Shown piece after piece: positions 24,187 to 32,024 of a DNA stretch of 32,024 nt (position 1 is its first letter; every line of letters begins with the position of its first letter). Both the position numbers and the translations under genes were made by a program. Location of the stretch: positions 1 to 32,024 of the forward strand of contig SKKK01000592.1 of NCBI GenBank assembly GCA_007121535.1, written 5' to 3'. The notes under the pieces were generated by a model, which had not been told where the DNA came from, made no database searches, and saw nothing but the letters and a program-made list of their open reading frames with translations. The DNA is from Planctomycetaceae bacterium. GTDB lineage: Bacteria > Planctomycetota > Planctomycetia > Pirellulales > Pirellulaceae.

Positions 24187-24213
24187 ACGGATTGACACAG
24201 TGTGCCAATCCGT
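24187..24213. promoter_or_regulatory. 27-bp palindrome upstream of the serine recombinase (operator or att half-site)
   Basis: ACGGATTG (24187-24194) and CAATCCGT (24206-24213) flank an inner CACA-G-TGTG centred on 24200; 12 of 13 base pairs are symmetrical. Its place just before the recombinase gene fits an autoregulatory operator or the recombinase's own crossover site. No second copy was found in the window. Confidence 0.6.
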
Positions 24214-24496
24214 GTGATACTTCCTGAGAGTACGTGAGTACAGGTGGCATCAGGTGGATCTTCCCTAAATCATTGCTTACAAATGACTTAGCGACGAAAA
24301 CCACTGGTGTGCAAGGACTTCGGGAACACCCTTCCGAGAGTCCCGTGCCCTCCGCTTCGATCGACACCATCGCCGCAAGTGCTTTTGTGACAAGAACTTA
24401 GGCGTGGACCGGCCAGCACTTGCTTTCGGCGAAACGCGAAGAACCGCAGAACTGAACGACCCGCTGAATCCGAACAAGAACAGGGAGCCTACGGTC
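24214..24496. other. Spacer between the recombinase module and the third oxidoreductase gene
   Basis: No gene is seen. It should hold the recombinase promoter (-), the oxidoreductase promoter (+) and, if the module is inserted here, its right junction. None of these could be placed with confidence. Confidence 0.45.
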
Positions 24497-25951
24497 ATGC
24501 ATAAGACCAGCAAGTGCAGCTCGGGTTGCCGGATTACCCGACGCCAGTGGATCGGTGGGGCAATTGCCGCTGGTGCGGTCACGGGGATGCCCGCCGTCTT
24601 GCGCGGTCGGAATCTGAACGACAGATTGAACATCGCAATGATCGCTTGCGGGGGCCGGGCGATCGCGAACATGAACGGCGATGGCCGCGCGGCTCGGGCA
24701 GACGCTCCGTCCAGTGCCCCGACGGGCATTCCGGCCGAGAACATCACGGTCCTGTGCGACGTCAATCAACGTGCTGTGGACGCCGCGGCTCAAAGGTTCC
24801 CCAAGGCCAAGACGTACAAAGATTTCCGCCGCGTCTTCGACAGCCCAAAAGACTTTGATGCCGTCATGGTCAGCACGACCGAACACACGCATGCACTGGC
24901 GACCTATTTGGCGCTGACGCATGGTAAACACGTCTACTGCGAGAAGCCGCTGACCCACGACGTCTGGGAGGCACGGTTGATCCGCGAAACCGCCGCGAAG
25001 TATCCGCAACTGGCTACGCAGACGGGCAACCAGGGGCACGCTTCACCCGTGCGCCGCCAGATCAAGGAGTTGCTGATGGCCGGCGCGATCGGGCCGGTGC
25101 GCGAGGTGCATGTCTGGGCGGGCCGTGCGTGGGGACTGCAAAGCGCCGCGTCCGCCGAAAAGTACGACAAACCGCATGGATTCTATCGGGGCATGCAAAT
25201 CACCGGGCGGTTCGAGGACGAAATGCCCGTCCCGCCTGAGATCGATTGGGATCTGTGGATCGGGCCCGCTCCGATGCGGCCGTTCCATGCGACTTATCTG
25301 CCGGGTCCGCGCTGGTACCGGTGGTGGGACTTTGGTAACGGGACGATGAGCGACTTGGGCGGACACGACAACGACGTCGTGTTCCAAGTGTTGGACATCC
25401 GTCAGCCGTTGACGGTCGAAGCCGTATCCCCGATGGGCCCGGCGCATCCCGAACTTGCGCCGGCATCGATGACCGTGACGTATCAGTTTCCGGCCCGCGG
25501 GTCCGATCCGCCGCTGACGCTGGTCTGGTACCAAGGCGAGGGCAGGCCGCCGCAGTTCGATGCCAGCACGATGGGCGGCCGCGGCCAGTTGTTCATCGGT
25601 GACGAGGGCATGATTTACAACGGCGGACGCGGTGGTCCCCGGCTGTTGCCCGAAGAAAAGTTCCGGGACTATCCCGCGCCGCCGGAGACGCTCCCGCGCT
25701 CACCCGGCCATTACATTGAATGGATTCAGGCGTGCAAAGGCCAAGGACCGCCGCCCGGCTCGAACTTCTTGCATTCCGGCTGGGTCACCGAATCGAATCA
25801 TCTGGGCAATGTGGCCTACCGGATCGGGAAGAAACTCGAATGGGATTGGACCAATCTGCGCGCCCGCAACGCCCCGGAAGCCGATCCGTTCATCCGGCAA
25901 CCCTACCGGCAAGGCTGGGACGGGTATTTTGCGCCGTCGCTCCGCTCGTAG
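24497..25951 (+). CDS. Gfo/Idh/MocA family oxidoreductase, Tat-exported
   Basis: 484 aa. The N-terminus carries ITRRQWIGGAIAAGAVTGMP, a twin-arginine signal. The Rossmann segment reads LNIAMIACGGRAIANM and is followed by LCDVNQRAVDAAAQRFPKA and HALATYLALTHGKHVYCEKP with the EKP motif. The C-terminal domain has DLWIGPAPMRPFHATYL, WWDFGNGTMSDLGGHDND and SNHLGNVAYRIGKKLEWD, all usual in exported planctomycetal members. It is more distant from the two paralogues at 1-1821 than they are from each other. The sugar substrate is unknown. ATG 24497 has AGGGAG upstream; the in-frame reading back to 24404 is not signal-like. It stands alone. Confidence 0.92.
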   Translation: MHKTSKCSSGCRITRRQWIGGAIAAGAVTGMPAVLRGRNLNDRLNIAMIACGGRAIANMNGDGRAARADAPSSAPTGIPAENITVLCDVNQRAVDAAAQRFPKAKTYKDFRRVFDSPKDFDAVMVSTTEHTHALATYLALTHGKHVYCEKPLTHDVWEARLIRETAAKYPQLATQTGNQGHASPVRRQIKELLMAGAIGPVREVHVWAGRAWGLQSAASAEKYDKPHGFYRGMQITGRFEDEMPVPPEIDWDLWIGPAPMRPFHATYLPGPRWYRWWDFGNGTMSDLGGHDNDVVFQVLDIRQPLTVEAVSPMGPAHPELAPASMTVTYQFPARGSDPPLTLVWYQGEGRPPQFDASTMGGRGQLFIGDEGMIYNGGRGGPRLLPEEKFRDYPAPPETLPRSPGHYIEWIQACKGQGPPPGSNFLHSGWVTESNHLGNVAYRIGKKLEWDWTNLRARNAPEADPFIRQPYRQGWDGYFAPSLRS

Positions 25952-26089
25952 TTTTCCGTTTTCTGGTAGTCCACGGCCCGGTTGTACGTCCCGATGAACG
26001 AACGAAGGTGAATGAAAGCGGTCCCTTCCGGCGACCACTAGCTCGGGATTGTTTTTCCGGTTCGATGGGTTCAAGGGAAGTCAGCAACG

Positions 26090-27271
26090 ATGGCGAAAAA
26101 GACAGCGACCAAGAGATCTACCGCCGGCGATTCCCCCGCGGCCGGCCCGGCCGCTCGTCAGCAATTGCCGCCCGCCGAGATTCGTTACGCGGATGATTTG
26201 AACTTGCTGCGGGACGCGGATCTCGGCGAACGACCGGAGAACTGGTTGCTATCCCCGCAGAGCGTGGTGGACTTCATCTGCGGAACGGATGGCGAAAAAA
26301 TCGGCAAATCCAAACAGGCAGCGCGGGCGATCGAGACCAAGTTCGTGGGGCCCCGCGACTTGATCCAGCGTTGTGTGGTCACGTTGGCGGGTGAACGCGG
26401 CCTGATGTTGGTCGGCGAACCGGGTACGGCCAAGTCGATGTTGGGGGAGTTGTTGGCCGTTGCCATCAGCGGCACCAGCGGGTTGACGGTGCAAGGGACG
26501 GCGGGAACGACCGAAGATCAAATCCGCTACGGTTGGAACTACGCGCTGCTGCTGGACCGGGGGCCTACGCCGGAAGCCTTGGTCCCTTCGCCGGTGATGC
26601 TGGGAATGATTCGCGGACAAATCGTCCGATTCGAAGAGGTCACTCGCTGTTTGCCCGAAGTTCAGGATGGATTGATTTCCCTGCTTAGCGAACGTCGACT
26701 CGCCGTTCCGGAACTGAGCGATTTGCAGGAAAGTGTCTTCGCGGCGCCGGGGTTCAATCTGATCGCCACGGCGAACCTCCGCGATCGCGGGGTGTCCGAG
26801 ATGTCCGCGGCGTTGAAGCGCCGGTTCAACTTTGAAACGGTCGCTCCGATTCGCGATCCGGAAAGCGAGGTGCGATTGGTGATGTCTCGAGCCACCGCGA
26901 TGTTGGCGATGGAGCAGCGAGCGGCGGCGGTGGACGTTGCTCTGGTCGAGCTGTTAGTGACCGTTTTCCGGGACTTGCGCAGCGGGCGGACCGAGGAGGG
27001 ATGGCAGGTGGAACGTCCGGGGACCGTGATGAGTACGGCGGAAGCGGTGGCGGTCACGGCGGCGGTGATGCGCGAGGCGGCTTTCTTTCCGTCCGGGTTC
27101 GATCCCGTATCGCGCTTGCCGGGTCATCTGCTGGGAGTCGTGAGGAAAGACGACGCCAAAGATCAAGAACGACTGCTTCATTATTGGGACGGTCCCGTGC
27201 GCCGTCGCGCCGAACAGGGCGGCTCGTTATGGAAACGCTTGCATGAGCTGCGAGATGCCATCCATCGATAG
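26090..27271 (+). CDS. MoxR-type AAA+ ATPase
   Basis: 393 aa. A disordered lysine/alanine-rich N-terminus is followed by an AAA+ core. Walker A is GEPGTAKS (109-116), Walker B is IVRFEEVTR (178-186, acidic pair E182/E183), sensor 1 is LIATANLRDRG (224-234, N229) and the arginine-finger region is ALKRRFNFE. These residues indicate ATP hydrolysis. MoxR-type ATPases usually act with VWA-domain partners as chaperones or remodelers of other proteins. The DUF5682-VWA fusion gene begins 9 bases after the stop codon and a SWIM protein follows, so the ATPase is most likely the motor of this cassette. Confidence 0.9.
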   Translation: MAKKTATKRSTAGDSPAAGPAARQQLPPAEIRYADDLNLLRDADLGERPENWLLSPQSVVDFICGTDGEKIGKSKQAARAIETKFVGPRDLIQRCVVTLAGERGLMLVGEPGTAKSMLGELLAVAISGTSGLTVQGTAGTTEDQIRYGWNYALLLDRGPTPEALVPSPVMLGMIRGQIVRFEEVTRCLPEVQDGLISLLSERRLAVPELSDLQESVFAAPGFNLIATANLRDRGVSEMSAALKRRFNFETVAPIRDPESEVRLVMSRATAMLAMEQRAAAVDVALVELLVTVFRDLRSGRTEEGWQVERPGTVMSTAEAVAVTAAVMREAAFFPSGFDPVSRLPGHLLGVVRKDDAKDQERLLHYWDGPVRRRAEQGGSLWKRLHELRDAIHR

Positions 27272-27280
27272 GGGGCATGG

Positions 27281-30200
27281 ATGATCGAAAAGGACGGTTC
27301 GGTGACGCGGGAACTTGACGAATCGATTTCGGACCTGATCGCCTGCCGGGCGCCATGGCTGATCGGAGTGCGGCACCACTCGGCGGCGCTTGCTGGTGCG
27401 ATGGAGACGTTGCTGGACCGTTTCGTCCCCGCAGCCGTGTTGGTCGAGCTTCCCAGCGATTTTGCGCCGTGGTTGGAATATCTGGCCGACCCGCAAACGG
27501 TCGCTCCGGTGGCCTTGTCGGCAGTCGGTCCCGGCGGAACTCTGGCTTTCTATCCGCTCGCTGACTTTTCGCCGGAGTATGTGGCCGTGCGCTGGGCGTT
27601 CCGGGTGGGCGTTCCGGTGGTTCCGTGCGATTTGTCGGTGAGTGCCCAGCAGGTCGATCGCGAGGCAGACGACTCGAACGACGCACCGGCGGCATCGCAG
27701 CGGCCCGCGTCCACCGCCGGCATGTTGGCATCTTTGTTGCGGCGGACTCAAGCCAAGGATACCGGACAACTGTGGGAACGGCTGGTGGAATCGCCTGTGA
27801 TCGGTGACGCTGCCGAAGCGATTCGCCGGGCGGGACTCGCCTTTGGCTGGGCGGTGCGTCATGGCGGCGAACCGGTGGCAACGCGCGATCTGATTCGCGA
27901 AGCGGCGATGCGACAGGCGATCCGCCAGGCGCCGCCGCATGCGGTCGCCGTCGTCGGTGCGTTTCATGCGCCCGTCCTGACGCAGCAGGCGATCGCCGAG
28001 CACGCCGTTGCGGATGCCGCGATGCTTGGTGGTTTGCAAAGCAGCTCGGATCCGGTCGGCGTCAGCCTGGTTCCCTACGGGTTCGAGGAGTTGGACGAAC
28101 GGAGCGGATACCCGGCGGGAATTCGCGACCCCGTTTGGCATCAGCGGATGCTGGACGCGGCGTCGCCGGCGGCGAAGGATGCCGCCGCAACGGAACTGGT
28201 CGTCGAGATCGTCCGGACGATGCGTCGGCGGGGCCATGCGGCCAGCACCCCCGATGCCATGGAAGTCATCCGGATGATGCGCGATCTGGCTCGGCTCCGC
28301 CAGCTTCCCGCGCCGGGCCGGAGCGAATTGGTCGAAGCGTTGTCCTCCTGTCTGACGCATGGCGAAATCAACGGTCGAGCGCGGGAGGTCGCCAAGGCTG
28401 CCGAGCAGGTGCTGGTGGGCAAGCGGCGCGGTCAGGTCGCGTCGCGCACGCCCCGTTGCGGTCTGGCCGTGGCGATCGACCAGTTGTTGCAGACGTTCTC
28501 CCTGCCGGGTTTGGAGCAGGCGAAAGAACCGCCGCGCGAGATTCGCTTGGACATTCTTCGTTCGCCGCGAGATCGGGCCAAAGCACTCTTGCTGCGACGA
28601 CTGTGCTTGCTGGGGATACCATATGCCCAGCGCACGGATACGATCGCCACCGACCAGCGGGAGAACCTGATCGAATGCTGGGAAGTCGGCTGGCGACAAG
28701 GGACGGCGGCAACGATCGAAGCGGTCTCGCGGTGGGGTGTCACGTTGCAACAAGCGGCGTCCGCGTCGTTGCGATCGCGGTTCACCGGCGAGCGATACGG
28801 TTTCGGCAAGCCGGATGCCGGCACGCCCCCGGGCAGCGATGGGGACGAGGCGATCATGCTGCCTTCGCAGTTTTTGGAACGTCTGCAACTGGCCGCCGAA
28901 TGCGGGCTGACGGAGTTGTTGACCCACGATCTGCGGCACGTCGAGGGACGCTTTTTGCCGACCGCCGGCCTGACCGATATCGCCGCTGCTTTGACGCTCT
29001 GGGGGCGGATCGCTGCCGGGCATATCGCCGCGCTGCCGATCGATCCCGCCGAGGCGTATCCGCCGCACGTGATGGCGTTCGATCCCGCGCCCTATCGCCG
29101 GACCGCTTCGCTGCTGCTGCAGGCGGCTCTGCAACGGCTGGACGGCATCTCGGGATCGCAGGAACGTCAGGATGTGATCGGCTTTTGCGATTTGGCTCAA
29201 TGGTTCTATGATTCGCCGCAGCAAAACCCCGCTCGCTTGATCGGCTGGTGCCAGCGCACGCTGCAATCCGGCAGTGCCGCGATGCGCGGAGCGACGGCCG
29301 GTACCTTGCGGCTGTACGGACAAATGGATGACGATGCGTTGCAGGCGCTGCTCTCAGGTTGGTTCGATCAAGCCACCAGCAAGGAAGGACGCCAACTTCT
29401 GCGGTGGGCCGTCTACGGATGTGCTCAAGTGCTGTTTCCCCAAATGTTGTGTGACCCCGATTCGCTGGCCGGTTTGGAACTTCGGCTGCGCGACAGCAGC
29501 GACGCGGAATTCTTGTCGCGACTGCCGGCGTTGCGCGGTGCGTTTCACGAGTTTTCGCCGCAGGACCGCCAGCGGCTGCTCCGCGTCCGCTTGGAACAGT
29601 ACGCCGATCGCGGTTCGGGCTGGCAATGGGGACGCTCCGCAGCGGATTATCCCGAGACGCTTGCTCAGCAATCCAGCGGGTTCGACGCCGGCTGGTGGAC
29701 GGCTGTGCTGCGCGATGCTGATCTGCGGGGCTGCGCGGCGATTCAACAGGAATTGCCCGAGTTCGTCTTCGATCCGGATTCGCGGACAGCAGAGCCAACG
29801 GCATTTGCCGGCGACCTTGCGGACAAGCAAGAAGCGTCCCTGGAAGTTCCAAACGCGGCGGATGAACCCTCCATCGATCCCGAAGCCGGCGGTACCGATT
29901 CGATGGAGCGAATCCCGTTGGGCGATCGCTGGCGGATGATTTTGGGAGTCGCTCCCGAGACCCGATTGCCCGCTTGTCGAGCCGCGATGTGCTTGGACGA
30001 GTTGTACGGTCACGGGAAAGGCGAGGGGGCCCGCGGGGACATCGGCAATCGCGGCGCCCCGCCGCGCGGTGGTGGCGACGAAGCGCCACAGCCGAGCACG
30101 GTCGAGTGGTCCGACGATTTGGAGCAACTGTTCGGTTCCGACGTCTGCCAGGAAGTTCTGGGCGAAGCGGTCGAAGGGGGGCGATTATCGGCGGTGCAGC

Positions 30201-31066
30201 GACTGGACCCGGCTGTCGTAACGCCCAGCGTCGATCTGCTGCGGCAAGTCTTGTCGTTGGCGGGGGGGTTGCCGGAGCAGCGTGCGGAAAGGCTGCGGAC
30301 GCTGGCCAAACGCATCACGGCCGCACTGGCCGAGCAGTTGGCGGTCCGCTTGCAACCGGCTCTTCATGGCTTGGCTTCACCGCGACCGACGCGGCGACGG
30401 GGACATAAGCTGCACCTGCCGCGCACGATTCGCGACAACCTGGCCCACGTGTACCGCCGTCCTGATGGAAAGCCGCGCGTCATCGCACAGCGTCTGGTCT
30501 TTCAGTCGACCGCCAAACGGGAAATGGATTGGCACTTGACGTTCGTGGTGGACGTTTCCGGATCCATGACGGCATCGATCATCTACAGTGCGATCTGCGC
30601 GGCCGTGTTCGCCGAATTGCCCGCCCTGTCGGTGCGTTTCTTGGCGTTCAGCACCGAGGTGATCGACCTGAGCGACAAGGTGGCGGACCCCCTGTCGCTG
30701 CTGTTGGAGGTTCAAGTGGGCGGCGGTACGCGAATCGGTCTGGGCCTGGCTGCGGCTCGAGCCCAGATCAAAGTGCCGCAGCGGACTCTGTTGGTACTGG
30801 TTTCGGACTTTGAGGAAGGCGTTAGCCTGGGGGAAATGCTGGCGGAGATTCAGGAATTGGTCGGTGCTGGCGTCCGATGCCTGGGACTGGCGGCGCTGGA
30901 CGATTCGGGGGCGGCTCGTTTTCACCACGGATACGCGAAGATGGCAGCAGCGGCGGGGATGTCGGTCGCCGCGGTGGCTCCCGAACAACTGGCACGTTGG
31001 GTGGGCGACCAAATCCGCAGCAGCACCCACGGTGCGGCAAACACAGACCCGGAGTCTCTTGGATGA
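27281..31066 (+). CDS. DUF5682-like protein fused to a VWA domain
   Basis: 1261 aa. The N-terminal part (about 1-820) resembles DUF5682: WLIGVRHHSAALAGAMETLL near residue 26, VLVELPSDFAPWLEYL, then a long helical body. A low-complexity Gly/Pro-rich joint lies at about 915-940. The rest begins RWRMILG-like, carries helical segments, and ends in a VWA domain with a complete MIDAS: D1091-x-S1093-x-S1095 in VVDVSGSMTAS, T1150 in GGGTRIGLGLAAA and D1176 in LVSDFEEG. In other bacteria, as I recall, the two halves are separate neighbouring genes. It starts 9 bases after the ATPase gene, with GGGGG at a short distance, and its stop codon overlaps the next start (ATGA), so translation is coupled. Confidence 0.85.
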   Translation: MIEKDGSVTRELDESISDLIACRAPWLIGVRHHSAALAGAMETLLDRFVPAAVLVELPSDFAPWLEYLADPQTVAPVALSAVGPGGTLAFYPLADFSPEYVAVRWAFRVGVPVVPCDLSVSAQQVDREADDSNDAPAASQRPASTAGMLASLLRRTQAKDTGQLWERLVESPVIGDAAEAIRRAGLAFGWAVRHGGEPVATRDLIREAAMRQAIRQAPPHAVAVVGAFHAPVLTQQAIAEHAVADAAMLGGLQSSSDPVGVSLVPYGFEELDERSGYPAGIRDPVWHQRMLDAASPAAKDAAATELVVEIVRTMRRRGHAASTPDAMEVIRMMRDLARLRQLPAPGRSELVEALSSCLTHGEINGRAREVAKAAEQVLVGKRRGQVASRTPRCGLAVAIDQLLQTFSLPGLEQAKEPPREIRLDILRSPRDRAKALLLRRLCLLGIPYAQRTDTIATDQRENLIECWEVGWRQGTAATIEAVSRWGVTLQQAASASLRSRFTGERYGFGKPDAGTPPGSDGDEAIMLPSQFLERLQLAAECGLTELLTHDLRHVEGRFLPTAGLTDIAAALTLWGRIAAGHIAALPIDPAEAYPPHVMAFDPAPYRRTASLLLQAALQRLDGISGSQERQDVIGFCDLAQWFYDSPQQNPARLIGWCQRTLQSGSAAMRGATAGTLRLYGQMDDDALQALLSGWFDQATSKEGRQLLRWAVYGCAQVLFPQMLCDPDSLAGLELRLRDSSDAEFLSRLPALRGAFHEFSPQDRQRLLRVRLEQYADRGSGWQWGRSAADYPETLAQQSSGFDAGWWTAVLRDADLRGCAAIQQELPEFVFDPDSRTAEPTAFAGDLADKQEASLEVPNAADEPSIDPEAGGTDSMERIPLGDRWRMILGVAPETRLPACRAAMCLDELYGHGKGEGARGDIGNRGAPPRGGGDEAPQPSTVEWSDDLEQLFGSDVCQEVLGEAVEGGRLSAVQRLDPAVVTPSVDLLRQVLSLAGGLPEQRAERLRTLAKRITAALAEQLAVRLQPALHGLASPRPTRRRGHKLHLPRTIRDNLAHVYRRPDGKPRVIAQRLVFQSTAKREMDWHLTFVVDVSGSMTASIIYSAICAAVFAELPALSVRFLAFSTEVIDLSDKVADPLSLLLEVQVGGGTRIGLGLAAARAQIKVPQRTLLVLVSDFEEGVSLGEMLAEIQELVGAGVRCLGLAALDDSGAARFHHGYAKMAAAAGMSVAAVAPEQLARWVGDQIRSSTHGAANTDPESLG

Positions 31067-32024
31067 ATGCCTGTGACAAGTCGTCCGATCCGCCGGCGCC
31101 GGACGCGATTCAAGACGCGGCCGCGGGGAACGATCTAGCGGAGGAAAGTAGCGTGGCGGACCGTAAGGCGGCAGTCGATCGTCCCCGCGTCGATCCGCTG
31201 GTCTTGGCCAATCTGATCGAGGCCGCACCCGGGCGCGTGCGAAAGCGATTGGACAAGAATCCGGAAGCGGCCCGGGATTGGCGGTGGGAACAAACGGGCG
31301 AAGGATGGCGAGTGATCTGCGATCAGGAAACCGTCACGCTGACGGGCGCCGCGGGGATCGTTCGATCGGTGGAGTCCGTCGCCTGCACCTGTTTGTTGTC
31401 CCCCCGCTGCTTTCACGTGCTGGCTTGCTTGACGGTTTTGGAACTCGCGGAAACCGCCGACCGGCAGTCGCCGAGCACCCCCCCGGAGCCTGCGACGACC
31501 AGATCGGAACCGGAACCGGAACCGGACTCGGTCGTCGTCGATTCCGCGATGCAAGCGGCCGCGACCCGGGTTCGCGACGAACTCAGAGAATTACTGCTGG
31601 TCGGCGGCCAGCGAGCTGATTTGCTGCGGCAGTCGGGATTGCTGCGCGCGGCGCACGGGTGCCGCGCGGTCAGCTTGATCCGCTTGGCCAACACCGTGCT
31701 GCAAGTGCTGGAGAGCGTTCGGCGGCTTCGCTCGGGACACGAGGCGGCCAGCGCCGACACGTTAGCCACAGGAATCGCATCCGCCTTGCGGCAAACCCGG
31801 CAACTGCTCCGCAACGATTCGCTCAGCCGAACGTTGATCGGGCAAGCTCGTCGCGAATTCGCACCGTGCGATCTCCGCAAGTTGTTGGGAGTCGCCGTCG
31901 AGCCCGTGCTGACCTTGAGCGGTTATGCGGGCGTAGTCGTCTACCTGCAGTCGCCCGATCCCGGGCACACGCAGATCGGGCGGGAGCTGTTTACCGTCAG
32001 TTTCGTTCGGCCCGGGCAGCAGGC
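31063..32024 (+). CDS. SWIM zinc-finger protein (partial, 3' end outside window)
   Basis: The first 320 codons are visible and no stop occurs before the window ends. A polar N-terminus precedes DPLVLANLIEAAPGRVRKRL (about 45-65). The SWIM motif follows as ACTCLLSPRCFHVLACLTVLE, with the C-x-C-x5-C-x-H zinc ligands. An acidic/proline linker (EPEPEPDS) and a helical region follow. SWIM fingers bind nucleic acid or protein, and SWIM proteins are regular partners of MoxR, DUF5682 and VWA genes. ATG 31063 overlaps the preceding stop (ATGA), so the three genes form one coupled operon. There are no membrane segments, so it is probably cytoplasmic. Confidence 0.85.
   Translation, partial: MNACDKSSDPPAPDAIQDAAAGNDLAEESSVADRKAAVDRPRVDPLVLANLIEAAPGRVRKRLDKNPEAARDWRWEQTGEGWRVICDQETVTLTGAAGIVRSVESVACTCLLSPRCFHVLACLTVLELAETADRQSPSTPPEPATTRSEPEPEPDSVVVDSAMQAAATRVRDELRELLLVGGQRADLLRQSGLLRAAHGCRAVSLIRLANTVLQVLESVRRLRSGHEAASADTLATGIASALRQTRQLLRNDSLSRTLIGQARREFAPCDLRKLLGVAVEPVLTLSGYAGVVVYLQSPDPGHTQIGRELFTVSFVRPGQQ

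Noticed and set aside
27227-29323. 698-codon open frame on the minus strand opposite the DUF5682-VWA gene
   Set aside because: Antisense shadow; no domain recognised, while the plus strand carries a coupled operon.

Overview
The window looks like a chromosomal segment of a planctomycete, probably a Pirellulales-type member of the Planctomycetota. The reasons are the Tat-exported Gfo/Idh/MocA oxidoreductases, a secreted DUF1080 protein, a Minf_1886-type small protein, PQQ-type beta-propeller and PEGA lipoproteins, high GC, and intergenic repeats whose translation reads like the 'RVSDPAETADRR' type. Taxonomy is inferred from gene content only. I saw no rRNA, tRNA or CRISPR array.

Layout. 1-1821 (-): two tandem Tat-exported Gfo/Idh/MocA oxidoreductases, the downstream one cut by the window edge. 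1822-2321: non-coding, with hairpin/repeat DNA. 2322-5500 (-): a likely operon of a PSP1/RicT-like protein, a Minf_1886 protein, a small membrane protein and a gingipain-like C25 peptidase, with a good promoter about 200 bases upstream. 5763-7187 (-): a membrane-anchored coiled-coil protein. 7670-8491 (+): secreted DUF1080 protein. 8651-9205 (-): PEGA lipoprotein. 9449-10735 (+): membrane-anchored PP2C phosphatase.

10824-15872 (+) is the best-supported regulatory story. A near-consensus promoter precedes a 26-codon leader peptide rich in Val, Leu and Ile, then a strong intrinsic terminator, then cimA (citramalate synthase, isoleucine pathway) and valS (valyl-tRNA synthetase) 18 bases apart. 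This has the architecture of a ribosome-mediated transcription attenuator joining branched-chain amino-acid synthesis to tRNA(Val) charging. The valS stop codon lies inside a perfect 28-bp inverted repeat.

16057-18109 (+): an exported PQQ-like propeller and a lipoprotein, followed by a second inverted-repeat family. 18262-20097 (-): an FHA/GAF-like/HATPase sensor protein without a clear phosphoacceptor histidine. 20485-24213: a small mobile-element module read on the minus strand. It has a large serine recombinase, a 62-aa basic protein, a sigma-like HTH protein, the 3' remnant of a PD-(D/E)XK nuclease and a TTG-initiated small membrane protein. The recombinase has its Shine-Dalgarno inside a hairpin and a 27-bp palindrome just upstream.

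24497-25951 (+): a third Tat-exported Gfo/Idh/MocA protein. 26090-32024 (+): a tightly coupled cassette of a MoxR-type AAA+ ATPase, a DUF5682-like protein fused to a VWA domain, and a SWIM zinc-finger protein that runs off the window. It is a candidate ATPase/VWA chaperone or conflict system.
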